Below, one piece after another: positions 52,517-62,789 of a stretch of 64,000 nt of DNA. The position numbers and the translations under genes are program-made. The notes beneath the pieces are model-generated. The model saw nothing but the letters and a program-made list of their open reading frames with translations, searched no databases and had not been told where the DNA came from. Numbering within the stretch: the first letter of the stretch is position 1; every line of letters starts with the position of its first letter. Origin of the DNA: Candidatus Eisenbergiella merdigallinarum (lineage in GTDB: Bacteria > Bacillota > Clostridia > Lachnospirales > Lachnospiraceae); the NCBI GenBank assembly GCA_019119355.1, contig DWXE01000043.1, positions 1 to 64,000 of the forward strand, read 5' to 3'.

Positions 52517-54360
52517 ATGGCTGCCCTCCCTCCTTTCAGGATGCCGTATCCATAGTGATCGCACCGCAGGCATCTCGCCGCCTCCTGACAGGCCTCTTCC
52601 TTCGTCATGCCGCATTCGAAGGCGTCGAAATTCCGCTTTCTTCGTCCCGCTTCGTCCTCGGAAAGCTGCACGCGCCCGCAGGGGTGCTTGTCGTCATAGC
52701 GCACCTGCGGGATCTCCACGTCGCAGGAAATCGCATGGTGATAGCCCAGATATTCGTCGATATTGGCCGCCGCCACCTTCCCGGCAGCGATGGCACGGAT
52801 CACGGTGGCCGGGCCCGTCACGCAGTCGCCTCCCGCGTAGACGCCCGGAATCTCCTTCACCTCGCTGTCGCTCATGGCTTCGATGGTGCCCTTCTTCACC
52901 GCCAGGCCGGATTCCTCGAAATGCCGTGTGGCGATTCCCTGGCCGATGGCCACCACCACCACGTCGCAGGGGATCCTCTGCAGGGGCAGATTCGCCTGCA
53001 CGGGCCGGGCCCTTCCCCAGGCGTCAATGGGCCCGATGATCTGAGGCTGTACCCAGAGGGCCGTCACGTTTCCGTTTTCATCCGCTTCGATCCGCTCAGG
53101 CGCTTTGAGGGTATACAGCTCGGCCCCTTCCGCGATGGCTCCTTCCACCTCTTCCGGCAGAGCCGTCATATCGTCCTGGCGGCGGCGGTAGGCGATGCCC
53201 ACCTTCTTCGCGCCCAGACGGATGGCGGATCTGGTGCAGTCCATGGCCACGTTCCCGCCGCCGATGACGATCACCGTCTTGTCCCGGAAGTCCGGCATCT
53301 TCTCTTCGCCGATGTTCCGAAGCATCTCCACCGCGGAGATCACTCCCCTGGAGTCTTCCCCCTCGATGCCGATCTTCTTGTCGGTGTGCGCGCCGATGGC
53401 GATGTATACCGCATCGTACTCCCTGCGCAGCCGCTCGAAGGGAATCTCCCCTTCGCCGTTTCCGATCCTGGTGCTGCGGTGAACCTCCACCCCGGTGGAC
53501 AGGATGGCGTCGATGTCCTCCTGCAGGCGCTCTCTCGGAAATCTATAGCTGGGGATCCCGTAGCGCAGCATGCCGCCCAGCCTCTTATGGGCTTCAAAAA
53601 CCACCGCGTGATGGCCCATCAGCTCCAGATAATAGGCTGCGGAAAGGCCTCCGGGGCCCCCGCCGATGATGGCCACCCGCTTGCCGGTGGAAGGCGCCTT
53701 CTGCGGAACCGGCACCCGATCCGCACGGGCGTTGTCCACAGCCATCCGCTTCAGGCCCCGGATGTTGACGGAGCTGTCGATCATATTCCTGCGGCACCGC
53801 GCTTCGCAGGGATGCTCGCAGATGAGCGCGCAGGCCGTCGGGAACGGATTGTCCTTGCGGATCAGCTTCACGGCGTCCGCATACCGTTCTTCCCCCACCA
53901 GCGCGATATAGCCGGGAATATCCACTCCGGCCGGACAGAGCGCCACACAGGGCACGGGCTGCGTGATGTGATAGGAACATTTCCCATGTTCGATGTGATG
54001 CAGATAGTCTTCCTTAAATCCCCTCAATCCTGCCAGAACCATATGGGCCGCCTCGTACCCGATGGCGCAGTCCGCCGAATCCGTAATGTGATTGGCGGTT
54101 TCTTCGATCAGGTCCAGCGTCTTCAAATCGGCCCGCCCTTCCAGAACGTCTTCCATCAGGTTCTGCAGCTGCCCCAGTCCGATCCTGCAGGGTACGCATT
54201 TTCCGCAGGTCTGGGCATGGCAGAGCTTCAGGAACGAAAGCTGCAGGTCCACAGGGCACAGGCCCGGCGGGCTGGCTACGATATGGCGCTCCAGATCCTT
54301 GTACAGGCGCTCGACCGTCAGCTGCGCCCGGTTGGGTGTGTCAATTTTCAATCGGCTCAT
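52510..54360 (-). CDS. NuoF C-terminal-domain/GltD-like fusion flavoprotein, hydrogenase partner
   Basis: 616-residue electron-transfer protein. Residues about 40-110 form a NuoF-type 4Fe-4S domain (CHAQTCGKCVPCRIG) without the FMN/NADH domain that normally precedes it. The rest is GltD/NfnB-like: Fe-S cysteines (CVALCPAGVDIPGY, CALICEHPCEARCRR), FAD motif GGGPGGLSAAYY, NAD(P) motif GGGNVAMDC and AGGDCVTGPATVIRAIAAG. A C-terminal CLRCD adds cysteines. It overlaps the hydrogenase gene by seven bases and both share a promoter. It probably oxidises NAD(P)H and feeds the hydrogenase, perhaps by bifurcation. Confidence 0.88.
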   Translation of the reverse strand: MSRLKIDTPNRAQLTVERLYKDLERHIVASPPGLCPVDLQLSFLKLCHAQTCGKCVPCRIGLGQLQNLMEDVLEGRADLKTLDLIEETANHITDSADCAIGYEAAHMVLAGLRGFKEDYLHHIEHGKCSYHITQPVPCVALCPAGVDIPGYIALVGEERYADAVKLIRKDNPFPTACALICEHPCEARCRRNMIDSSVNIRGLKRMAVDNARADRVPVPQKAPSTGKRVAIIGGGPGGLSAAYYLELMGHHAVVFEAHKRLGGMLRYGIPSYRFPRERLQEDIDAILSTGVEVHRSTRIGNGEGEIPFERLRREYDAVYIAIGAHTDKKIGIEGEDSRGVISAVEMLRNIGEEKMPDFRDKTVIVIGGGNVAMDCTRSAIRLGAKKVGIAYRRRQDDMTALPEEVEGAIAEGAELYTLKAPERIEADENGNVTALWVQPQIIGPIDAWGRARPVQANLPLQRIPCDVVVVAIGQGIATRHFEESGLAVKKGTIEAMSDSEVKEIPGVYAGGDCVTGPATVIRAIAAGKVAAANIDEYLGYHHAISCDVEIPQVRYDDKHPCGRVQLSEDEAGRRKRNFDAFECGMTKEEACQEAARCLRCDHYGYGILKGGRAAIW

Positions 54361-54362
54361 AA

Positions 54363-55646
<1,284 letters not shown>

Positions 55647-55752
55647 ACGGTTCGGGCGATACAGGTCGCGCCTTTTCTTTCGCTCCGTCCCTGCAAGGGG
55701 CGTAGGGGCTATCGCCTGCCTGCACCCGGAAGGGCCCGCGGAAGGCGCAACG

Positions 55753-55786
55753 AGGGCCGGGAACCTCCAAACAGGTTCCCGGCCCT
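55753..55786. terminator. hairpin terminator after the collagen-like gene
   Basis: Fourteen-base perfect arms AGGGCCGGGAACCT (55753-55766) and their complement (55773-55786) with a six-base loop, followed on the plus strand by a T-rich stretch CTTTCTTTC. It lies between convergent genes and may serve both, though the minus-strand side lacks a T-tract. Confidence 0.7.
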
Positions 55787-55828
55787 CTGCGCTTTCTTTC
55801 CTGAATGATACAGATCGTTAAAAAGCCC

Positions 55829-56455
55829 TCATCCCCTCATCGCTTCGATGGCGCTCCAGGACTCTTCGTCGAACTTCCTGTCCTTAAAATAGTACTGCCT
55901 GTCTTCCTCCGTAATCTCCCGGATCACGCGGCATGGGTTGCCCGCGGCGATCACCCAGTCCGGAATGTCCTTCGTCACCACGCTGCCCGCTCCGATCACC
56001 GTGTTGCTTCCAATGCAGACGCCGGGTACGATCACCGTGTTCCCGCCGATCCACACGTTGTCCCCGATGGTCACGCCGATCCCGTACTCATAGGCGGTGT
56101 TTCTGGATTCGGGATGCACCGGATGGCCCGCCGTATAGATGGCCACGTTGGGGGCCATCTGGCAGTTATCCCCGATCTTCACCTTCGCCACGTCGATGAT
56201 GGTGCAGTTGTAGTTGGCGAAAAAGTTTTTCCCAACCTCGATGTTGAAGCCGTAATCGCAGTAAAAGGGCGGGTTGATGAATGCTCCCTCCGATTTTCCC
56301 AGCAGCTCTTTCACGATCGCCGCGATCTGCTCAAAATCCGACCGGTCCGCAAAATTGAGCCGCTGCAGGATCCTCCTGCTCTCCTTTTGCTGCTCCATGA
56401 CGGCCGCGTCCGCAACGTAAGCCATTTCCGAATCCCTTCTCGTAATGTTGTCCAT
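55829..56455 (-). CDS. sugar O-acetyltransferase (LacA/Maa type), second copy
   Basis: 208-residue hexapeptide-repeat acetyltransferase. The beta-helix segment VTIGDNVWIGGNTVIVPGVCIGSNTVIGAGSVVTKDIPDWVIAAG is close to that of the gene at 50183, and the catalytic His is expected in TAGHPVHPES. The ATG follows AAAGGAACG. It is 46 bases downstream of the GntR/LacI-type regulator gene on the same strand and may belong to the mannan locus, acetylating released sugars for export or detoxification. Confidence 0.92.
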   Translation of the reverse strand: MDNITRRDSEMAYVADAAVMEQQKESRRILQRLNFADRSDFEQIAAIVKELLGKSEGAFINPPFYCDYGFNIEVGKNFFANYNCTIIDVAKVKIGDNCQMAPNVAIYTAGHPVHPESRNTAYEYGIGVTIGDNVWIGGNTVIVPGVCIGSNTVIGAGSVVTKDIPDWVIAAGNPCRVIREITEEDRQYYFKDRKFDEESWSAIEAMRG

Positions 56456-56501
56456 CTTTTGTCGTTCCTTTCTCCCGGGGAGACCCCTTTTTTTTCGGAA
56501 A

Positions 56502-57626
56502 TCAGTTCCGCAAAAAACCGGTGGCTTCCACGATCCGGTGGGGCACCAGCACCGTCCGGATTTCCCCGTTCCCGTCGATGGCGTCCGCCAGGATCCTGAC
56601 GCCCAGCCGGCCTTCCTGATCCTCGTCCTGTTTTACGTGGGTGAACTGATATTCCTGCATGATATTTTCGGTGCTGTCAAAACAGACCACGGGCTTCTCC
56701 TTCTCCAGGCCGAGCCTGCACAGGCAGGTGTAGATGATCTGGGCGATGCTGTATTCCACCGCAAAAAAGGAATCGATCCGGGGATGTTCCTGAATGAAAT
56801 CCGTCACCAGCTGCAGGTCTTCCTTCAGCTGCCCGGGGCCGAAAAACAGGGGAAGCGTGGCTTTGATCCCGGACAGCCAGATGGACTCGTCCGGCACGAT
56901 CCCCCGTTCGTTGTGGGCGATGCAGAATCCCCGTTCCCGGTCCTTCACGGCAGAGGTCTCCAGCGAGTGGCGCTGCGCGAAGCAGATATTCCGATAGCCC
57001 CTGTCCAGCAGGTAATCGGCCAGCTCCCTGGCCGCCGCTTCGTTGTCCGTTCCCACGAAGGAAACCGGGATCCCCCTGAGCTTGCGGTCCAGCGTGACCA
57101 CGGGAAAGTGCTCCACCACCATCTTCATGATGCTGGCGTTGTAGACTTCCCCGTGCACGCACATGATCAGGATGCCCTGGGCCCCGTTGGCGCAGAGCTG
57201 CTCGATGGCCCGGCTCTCCTCCTCCATCTTTCCGTAGGAACAGTGCAGCATCATCACGATCCCCTGCCTCTGGCACTCGTATTCGATGCTCTCCAGCAGT
57301 CTGCAGCCGAAGCTGGGGCCGAATCCGTCCAGGATCACGCCGATCTTTTTCTCTCCGGCGTCGGACGGTCCCTGAACCGGTTCCGCTTCCCCGCGGCCGT
57401 CCGGGGCGGGCGCTTTCGCAAGAAACGTGCCCCGCCCCGGCATCCGGATCACCGTCCCCTCCTCCGCCAGCATTTCCAGCGCCTTTTTGCTCGTGATCCG
57501 GCTGACCTGATACTGTTCGGAGATCTCCTTTTCCGACGGGAGCCTGTCCCCCGCCTCGAAGGCCCCCTGGACGATCTGTCCCCGGATATCGCTGTATATC
57601 TGCTCGTATAGCGGCCTCTGCTTCAT
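56502..57626 (-). CDS. GntR-type helix-turn-helix regulator with LacI-type sugar sensor (AraR-like)
   Basis: 374-residue repressor. Residues 1-70 are a GntR winged helix (LYEQIYSDIRGQIVQGAFEAGDRLPSEKEISEQ, SRITSKKALEMLAEEG). Residues about 95-370 form a periplasmic-binding-protein-like sensor (IGVILDGFGPSFGCRLLESIEYE, GILIMCVHGE, VVTLDRKLRGIPVSFVGTDNEAA). This architecture is that of AraR. It is adjacent to the alpha-mannosidase gene and has its own promoter, so it probably represses the mannan genes until a mannose-type sugar binds. Confidence 0.92.
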   Translation of the reverse strand: MKQRPLYEQIYSDIRGQIVQGAFEAGDRLPSEKEISEQYQVSRITSKKALEMLAEEGTVIRMPGRGTFLAKAPAPDGRGEAEPVQGPSDAGEKKIGVILDGFGPSFGCRLLESIEYECQRQGIVMMLHCSYGKMEEESRAIEQLCANGAQGILIMCVHGEVYNASIMKMVVEHFPVVTLDRKLRGIPVSFVGTDNEAAARELADYLLDRGYRNICFAQRHSLETSAVKDRERGFCIAHNERGIVPDESIWLSGIKATLPLFFGPGQLKEDLQLVTDFIQEHPRIDSFFAVEYSIAQIIYTCLCRLGLEKEKPVVCFDSTENIMQEYQFTHVKQDEDQEGRLGVRILADAIDGNGEIRTVLVPHRIVEATGFLRN

Positions 57627-57665
57627 TCCTCTGCCCCCCGCACCAAATAGTATATCATTTATCGC

Positions 57666-57708
57666 ATTATATCATATCGATCTGAGGGAAACAACTCACA
57701 ACCGGTTG
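57666..57708 (-). promoter_or_regulatory. regulator promoter with CAACCGGTTG palindrome
   Basis: On the minus strand, -35 TTGTTT (57694-57689), a 17-base spacer and -10 TATAAT (57671-57666). A perfect ten-base palindrome CAACCGGTTG (57699-57708) lies just upstream of the -35. This palindrome resembles the CG-centred operators of LacI/GalR repressors and would suit autoregulation, though a GntR-type DNA-binding domain usually sees another sequence. Confidence 0.55.
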
Positions 57709-57720
57709 CGAACCGCCTTC

Positions 57721-60189
57721 TCAGTCCAGAAGATCCGCCTCCCCGATGACGCCTGCTGCCTCGTCGTAATGCAGGGTCTTCAATTCGAACGGCTTCAGGG
57801 CGATCTCTGTTTCCACCCCCGCCCAGGGCAGCCGCAGGACGGCTCTGCTGTCTTTTCCCGCTCCCTCGAAAACGCGGATCGTATATCCTTCCCCGCTCTC
57901 CGCCCGCTTGAACGCGGAAACCAGAACCGCGCCGTCATCCACCGAAACGAAGGTCCCTTTCTTCTCCCCGTTCCCGGAAGGGCTGAACGCGAAGGCATAG
58001 GGCTGTTCGTTGTAAATCTGTCCCTCCTGATCCAATCGGTCCATCAGTTCCTCCGCCCTGCCGGCCTGCAGGCGGAAGGAAAAGAGGCGCTCCCCCTGCT
58101 CCATGCGCACCGTATGCCGAAGTTCCCGAAGGGTGCGCTCAAAATTCCCGTCGGCCGCAGAATATCCGGCGGAATGCAGCAAAGTCAGGCCGATCACCCC
58201 GTCCTGTTCGCAGCTACCGTGGCTCCCCCGGTTGAACACCGCCAGCGCCTTCCGGCCGTCCGTCAGGGCGTTCCACTTCTGGGCCACCACCTCCTGACCG
58301 CCCTGACGCAGGGCTTCGTGTCCGAACATCACCTGCCCCAGATAGCTCCCGTCCTCCAGAACGGTGGGAATCCGCATCTTGAGCACCGTGTCGTTCTCAT
58401 TCCAGTATACTCCGGTCTCCACTTCCATGGACGCTCCCTCTTTGGGCAGGATATAGCGCTGCCAGATTTTGCTGTTGTGCCAGCCGAACAGCGCTTCCAC
58501 CACCGTGCGCACGGGTCCGTCTTCCACGACCTTCACGGAAGGCGCCACCTGATCCCTCAGCCCGGAAAATTCGCTCCCCTCATGGGGCGTCAGCAGGTTG
58601 AAGGTCCTCCGGCAGGCGGTCTCATCCGTCCACAGCCCCCAGGAATTGTAGGTGCCGTCCACGGCCACCAGCTGAAAGCTGTCCTTTTTGAGGTACTCTT
58701 CCCCGTCCACCTGCCAGGAATCCACGAGCCCCGTGTCCGTATTGATCACCACCCGCATCCTGTCGTTTTCAAACACCCATTCCCGCCGCGCTGCGATGGG
58801 ATCGAAAACGGGGCGCTTTTCGATGGCGTCGAAAAACACGTCCACCCGGTTCATGCAGGCGGGCTTCAGCGTCGCCTGGACCACCACCTTTTTGCGCCAG
58901 TCGATGCAGAAATGGCTACTCTCCATTTCGCCCTGAGTGGGAACCTCCTCCCCGTTGCACAGAGCCCTGGGATAATAGAAGACGTTTTCCCAGTTCTGCT
59001 TCGGAAGCCCCACCTCGAAGGCGAACTGTCCGGTGACGGGATACGGATGGGGATTGTACAAAAAGGCGCAGGAACTGCCGTCCAGGATCCTTTCCTCTCC
59101 CGCGGTCAGCGCGATGGCGGATTTCATCTTCTCCCGGGAGACGATCTCCAGACCGAAGTCCAGCAGCCGGAGGGTATCCTCTTCCACCGGCTGGGATCCG
59201 GACCCGGGCAGCGCATCGTGGAACTCGGAAAACAGAAGGGCCTCCTTCGCCTGTTCGAACGCTTCCGCCGGATAGTCTTTCCCGTAGAGGAGGGCGGCCG
59301 CAGAAGCCATTTTTTCCCCGCTGTAGAGTTCGTTCTCCAGAAGGCGGTGCTTCTGCTTCACCCGGATCTGGGACGTATAGCAGCCCTCCGCCACCGGATT
59401 TAACCCCCGCTCCACCACGGGCAGGCTGACGCCGCACTCCTTCAGCTCCCGGAAGAAGGTCTGCGGATCCGAATGCAGGATCACATATTCCTCTTTCTTT
59501 TCCCGGATCAACTCCGTCAGGTCTTCCAGGTCCTTTCTGGAAGGGCCGCCGCCGTGATCCCCGACGCCCCACAGAAAGAGGGAGACCGGCTCGCCCTTCG
59601 CCTCCTCCAGGAAACGCTCCAGCTCTCCGGCCGCGCATCCGTGCACGGAATTATAATTTTCGTCGGAGCGGTGCACCGTCACTTCGGATCCGTTGAACCC
59701 CTTCCACAGGTAGTTCTGGTCGGGAAAATCGAAGTTGTCCTTCGCCGGACGGCACACCACATAGGAATCGTAGCCCGCCTGATTCAAAATCTGCACCAGC
59801 CCGCGGGAATGGCCGAAGGAGTCGAAGTTGACGGCCGTAGAGGGCCTGACGCCGAACTCTTTTTCAAAGAACCGCCGCCCGGTGGAAATGTTGCGGATGA
59901 TGGATTCTCCGGAGGGCATGTTGCAGTCGGGCTGCAGATACCAGCCTCCCATGATGTGCCATTTCCCCTCCGCCACCTTCTTCTGGATCCGCTCATACAG
60001 ATCCGGCTCGTTTTCCTTCACCCACTGATACAGGATGGCTTCGTTGTGATTGAAGGCAAATCCGGGGAATTCGTCCGTAAACCCTTCCGCCACCCGGAAG
60101 GTGGACAGCGCTTCCGCGCATCCCTCCTCCCATCTCCACAGCCACACCGGATCGATATGTGCGTTGCAGATCAGATGAATTTTTTTCAT
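57721..60189 (-). CDS. glycoside hydrolase family 38 alpha-mannosidase
   Basis: 822-residue enzyme. The zinc-binding start AHIDPVWLWRWEEG (His 11, Asp 13) and the nucleophile region NFDSFGHSRG (Asp about 123) are those of GH38. Later zinc-ligand His residues lie in GVGDHGGGPSRKDLE. There is no signal peptide, so it acts inside the cell on imported alpha-mannosides. ATG 60189 overlaps the GH76 stop by four bases; the upstream extension is not supported. Confidence 0.95.
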   Translation of the reverse strand: MKKIHLICNAHIDPVWLWRWEEGCAEALSTFRVAEGFTDEFPGFAFNHNEAILYQWVKENEPDLYERIQKKVAEGKWHIMGGWYLQPDCNMPSGESIIRNISTGRRFFEKEFGVRPSTAVNFDSFGHSRGLVQILNQAGYDSYVVCRPAKDNFDFPDQNYLWKGFNGSEVTVHRSDENYNSVHGCAAGELERFLEEAKGEPVSLFLWGVGDHGGGPSRKDLEDLTELIREKKEEYVILHSDPQTFFRELKECGVSLPVVERGLNPVAEGCYTSQIRVKQKHRLLENELYSGEKMASAAALLYGKDYPAEAFEQAKEALLFSEFHDALPGSGSQPVEEDTLRLLDFGLEIVSREKMKSAIALTAGEERILDGSSCAFLYNPHPYPVTGQFAFEVGLPKQNWENVFYYPRALCNGEEVPTQGEMESSHFCIDWRKKVVVQATLKPACMNRVDVFFDAIEKRPVFDPIAARREWVFENDRMRVVINTDTGLVDSWQVDGEEYLKKDSFQLVAVDGTYNSWGLWTDETACRRTFNLLTPHEGSEFSGLRDQVAPSVKVVEDGPVRTVVEALFGWHNSKIWQRYILPKEGASMEVETGVYWNENDTVLKMRIPTVLEDGSYLGQVMFGHEALRQGGQEVVAQKWNALTDGRKALAVFNRGSHGSCEQDGVIGLTLLHSAGYSAADGNFERTLRELRHTVRMEQGERLFSFRLQAGRAEELMDRLDQEGQIYNEQPYAFAFSPSGNGEKKGTFVSVDDGAVLVSAFKRAESGEGYTIRVFEGAGKDSRAVLRLPWAGVETEIALKPFELKTLHYDEAAGVIGEADLLD

Positions 60190-61220
60190 GCGTCCCTCTT
60201 CTCCTTTTCGAATTTTGCGGCCATTTCCAGAACCATCAGCCCGCTCAGATGCTGCGCCAGGTCGATCTCCCCGCGGTTGACGATGCGCCATTCATTCCCG
60301 ATCAGGCCGTCTTCGTCCATCGCTTTGGCCGCCGCGCGGGCGTTGATGCAAATCACCTCTTCCAGCTCAGGGCAGCCCTGCGCCGCGACGATCACTTCGT
60401 ACAGATAGCGGAAGTAAATGCCGCGGAAAAGCCCGCAGTCATCCTTTCCCTCGCTGTGAAAAATGCGGTCTTCCCCCGCCAGCTCCGCCACAGCCCGGCG
60501 GGCGACCTTTTTGGCCAGCTCCAGGTGTTCCTCTTCGCCCGTAATCCTATAGTACTCCACAGCAGCGCCCATGACAACGCCCTGACAGTAGGTAAATTTC
60601 CAGTCCTTATCGATCTTGCCGTCCCCTTCCCGGTTCATCCCGTCCCAGACGAAACAGGTTTCGGGATCCATCAGGTGATCCCTGTTCCAGAAGTAGATCC
60701 GCCGTCCCCAGGCGAGGTCCTCTTCGTTTCCGAAACGCTGATACAGACGGAAGGCGAGGATGGCGGCCGGCGCGTTGGCCGGCGTATTTTTGTAATCCAG
60801 CTGATCCTTTTTCCAGGCCATTCCTCCCCCGCAAAAATCGTTCCACGCGGTTTTGATATCCTCCCAGACCGCCAGCACGGCCTCCCGGTACGCTTCCTTT
60901 CCGGTGATGTCATAAGCCCGCAGCAGCGCCAGCGCCATCCATTCCATATCGTCGTACCAGTTGTGCAAAAAGATGTTCCCGTTCTTCCGGAAGGTCCCTT
61001 CCATTTCCCGAGCAAACCGCTCCTGATACTTCCGGTCCCCGCTGCGCAGATATCCGTCCAGCAGGGCGTCCAGCGCGTGCGCGTGCCACCAGTAAATCCA
61101 GTTTTCGGAATCCCGGACGGGCCTGTGATTCTGCAGGACCCCCTCCCCTTCGTCAAAAAACTGCTTCCAAAGCCCTTCCTGCGCCCTCTCGCAGGCTCTC
61201 GCAAATTCCATTTCCGCCAT
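60186..61220 (-). CDS. glycoside hydrolase family 76 (alpha-1,6-mannanase-like) protein
   Basis: 344-residue all-helical (alpha/alpha)6 barrel protein. The adjacent Asp pair in WYDDMEWMALALLRAY (about 90-91) is the catalytic signature of GH76 endo-alpha-1,6-mannanases. TYCQGVVMGAAVEYY and IYFRYLYEVIVA fit the family. It lacks a signal peptide, so it would cut imported mannan oligomers rather than polymer outside the cell. It is encoded directly before GH38, and both would dismantle alpha-mannan, for example from yeast. Confidence 0.87.
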   Translation of the reverse strand: MAEMEFARACERAQEGLWKQFFDEGEGVLQNHRPVRDSENWIYWWHAHALDALLDGYLRSGDRKYQERFAREMEGTFRKNGNIFLHNWYDDMEWMALALLRAYDITGKEAYREAVLAVWEDIKTAWNDFCGGGMAWKKDQLDYKNTPANAPAAILAFRLYQRFGNEEDLAWGRRIYFWNRDHLMDPETCFVWDGMNREGDGKIDKDWKFTYCQGVVMGAAVEYYRITGEEEHLELAKKVARRAVAELAGEDRIFHSEGKDDCGLFRGIYFRYLYEVIVAAQGCPELEEVICINARAAAKAMDEDGLIGNEWRIVNRGEIDLAQHLSGLMVLEMAAKFEKEKRDA

Positions 61221-61252
61221 CGTATTCTCCTTTTTTTAATTAGTGTGCACAT

Positions 61253-61331
61253 CCTCAGCGGAGCGTCTTTTTTATACGATAGGAAAGGAACTTTCCTATC
61301 GTATAAAAAGGGGATGCGCCAGAGCATCCCC
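61253..61331. repeat. palindromic element and terminator between the binding protein and GH76
   Basis: Reading the minus strand: an intrinsic terminator (GGGGATGC/GCATCCCC at 61331-61324 and 61317-61310, then five T at 61309-61305), whose T-tract begins a 19-base perfect palindrome (61309-61291 and 61287-61269, three-base loop), then the segment GACGCTCCGCTGAGGATG (61267-61250). The same order (terminator, palindrome, CGCTCCGCTGAGGATG) occurs at 21643-21739. The terminator limits read-through from the transporter genes into GH76. Confidence 0.75.
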
Positions 61332-61374
61332 TTCGTCTTTCCTTCCGTCCGCAACGGCAGCGCCCTTTTTTCCC

Positions 61375-62709
61375 TTACTGCTGGGCCGCCTCCGCCAGAA
61401 TCGCGTCGCCCTGGGACTGGGCCGTGGACAGCGCTTCCTGAGCGTCGATCTCTCCCGCCATGAACCTCTGAAGCTGAGGGATCAGAGCCAGGCCTTCCAC
61501 GTCGGAATAACCGAACGCTTTGGAGCGGATCCCGGCATATTCATAAGCTTCGTTGAATACGCTGAACACTTCGTCGTCCGCGAAGTAGGGATCCTCTGCC
61601 GCCTGCTTGTTGGCAGGCATGTTGCCGCTGATCTTGCAGAATTCCACGCCGTTTTCCGGTTCCATGGTCCACCATTTGATGAACTCCCACGCTTCTTCCG
61701 GATGCTTCGCGCCGTTGGGGATCGCCAGGCCGAAACCGCCCATCATGGCGTGCTTTTGTCCGGAAGGGCCTTCCGGCTGCCCGATGACGCCGAAGTTGAG
61801 TCCCGCTTCCTTATACTGTTCCAGCACCCAGGGGCCGTTGAAGGTCAGCGCCACCTTTCCGGCCTTGAAGCCGTCGCCGCCCAGGCCGTCTTCGAAGCCC
61901 AGCTGGTAGACCTTATCCTCGTTGAGCAGTTTGTCCCAGTAATCCAGCACTTCCAGCCCCGCGTCGCTGTTGAACGCGGTGACAGGCGGATTTGTCGAGT
62001 CGTCGATCATCTGGCCGCCCGCCTGCGCGATCCAGTTGTTGAACAGCCCCGCGTCCTTTAAGGAAAAGCCCGCCTGTACCATGGTGGAGCCGTCCCATTT
62101 GGTCAGTTTGACCGCAGCCTCCTCCAGGCTGTCCCAGTCGGTGATGGAAGCGGGATCCACGCCGGCCTCTTCCAGCAGATCCTTATTGTAGAAAATCACG
62201 CGGGTATCCACGGTCAGCGGAATGCCGTACAGGGCGTCCCCGGACTGCAGCTCTTCCACCGCGGGCTCATAGAACTGGCCCAAATCCACGCCGTCCCTCT
62301 CCACGTATTCGTCCAGGGGCATCAGCGCTCCCTTCGGCGCATACACGCTGGTGTTGAAACGGTCCCAAAGCACGATGTCCGGCACCTCGTTGGACGCGAT
62401 GGCCGTCAGCAGCTTCTGCTCCATCGTATCCTGGGCCATATAGGTGATGCGGATCCTGTCCTGGGAACTGTTAAACCCTTCCAGCTGTTCTTCCAGCTGC
62501 GCGATCTGGTCCCCCGACCAGCCGCCCCACATGGTGAGCTCCACCACCTCGCCGCTGACCGCGGCCTGTCCCTGCTCTTCCTGCTGCTGGGCAGCCGCGC
62601 CGCCTTCCGCTGATTCCGGAGTGGCAGCCGCAGGCGCGCTTCCACAGCCTGCGATCATGCCAGCCGCGGTCAGCGCCGCCATCGTCAGTGCCAAAGCCTT
62701 CTTTTTCAT
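61375..62709 (-). CDS. ABC transporter sugar-binding lipoprotein
   Basis: 444-residue extracellular solute-binding protein (family 1). The signal peptide ends at the lipobox AGMIAGC (Cys about 22), followed by an Ala/Gln/Glu-rich linker. The mature part has WGGWSGDQIAQLEEQLEGFN and VALTFNGPWVLEQYKEAG, typical of maltose-type binding proteins. Two ATGs adjoin; the second is used. With the two permeases and the GH38/GH76 genes it probably binds alpha-mannooligosaccharides. Confidence 0.92.
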   Translation of the reverse strand: MKKKALALTMAALTAAGMIAGCGSAPAAATPESAEGGAAAQQQEEQGQAAVSGEVVELTMWGGWSGDQIAQLEEQLEGFNSSQDRIRITYMAQDTMEQKLLTAIASNEVPDIVLWDRFNTSVYAPKGALMPLDEYVERDGVDLGQFYEPAVEELQSGDALYGIPLTVDTRVIFYNKDLLEEAGVDPASITDWDSLEEAAVKLTKWDGSTMVQAGFSLKDAGLFNNWIAQAGGQMIDDSTNPPVTAFNSDAGLEVLDYWDKLLNEDKVYQLGFEDGLGGDGFKAGKVALTFNGPWVLEQYKEAGLNFGVIGQPEGPSGQKHAMMGGFGLAIPNGAKHPEEAWEFIKWWTMEPENGVEFCKISGNMPANKQAAEDPYFADDEVFSVFNEAYEYAGIRSKAFGYSDVEGLALIPQLQRFMAGEIDAQEALSTAQSQGDAILAEAAQQ

Positions 62710-62789
62710 CATCCTGATCCTCCTTTTTATAATTGAAATGCTCTATCATCAGGCTCGCGCCCTTCTGATCCAACGGTACGGTTCCGGCA

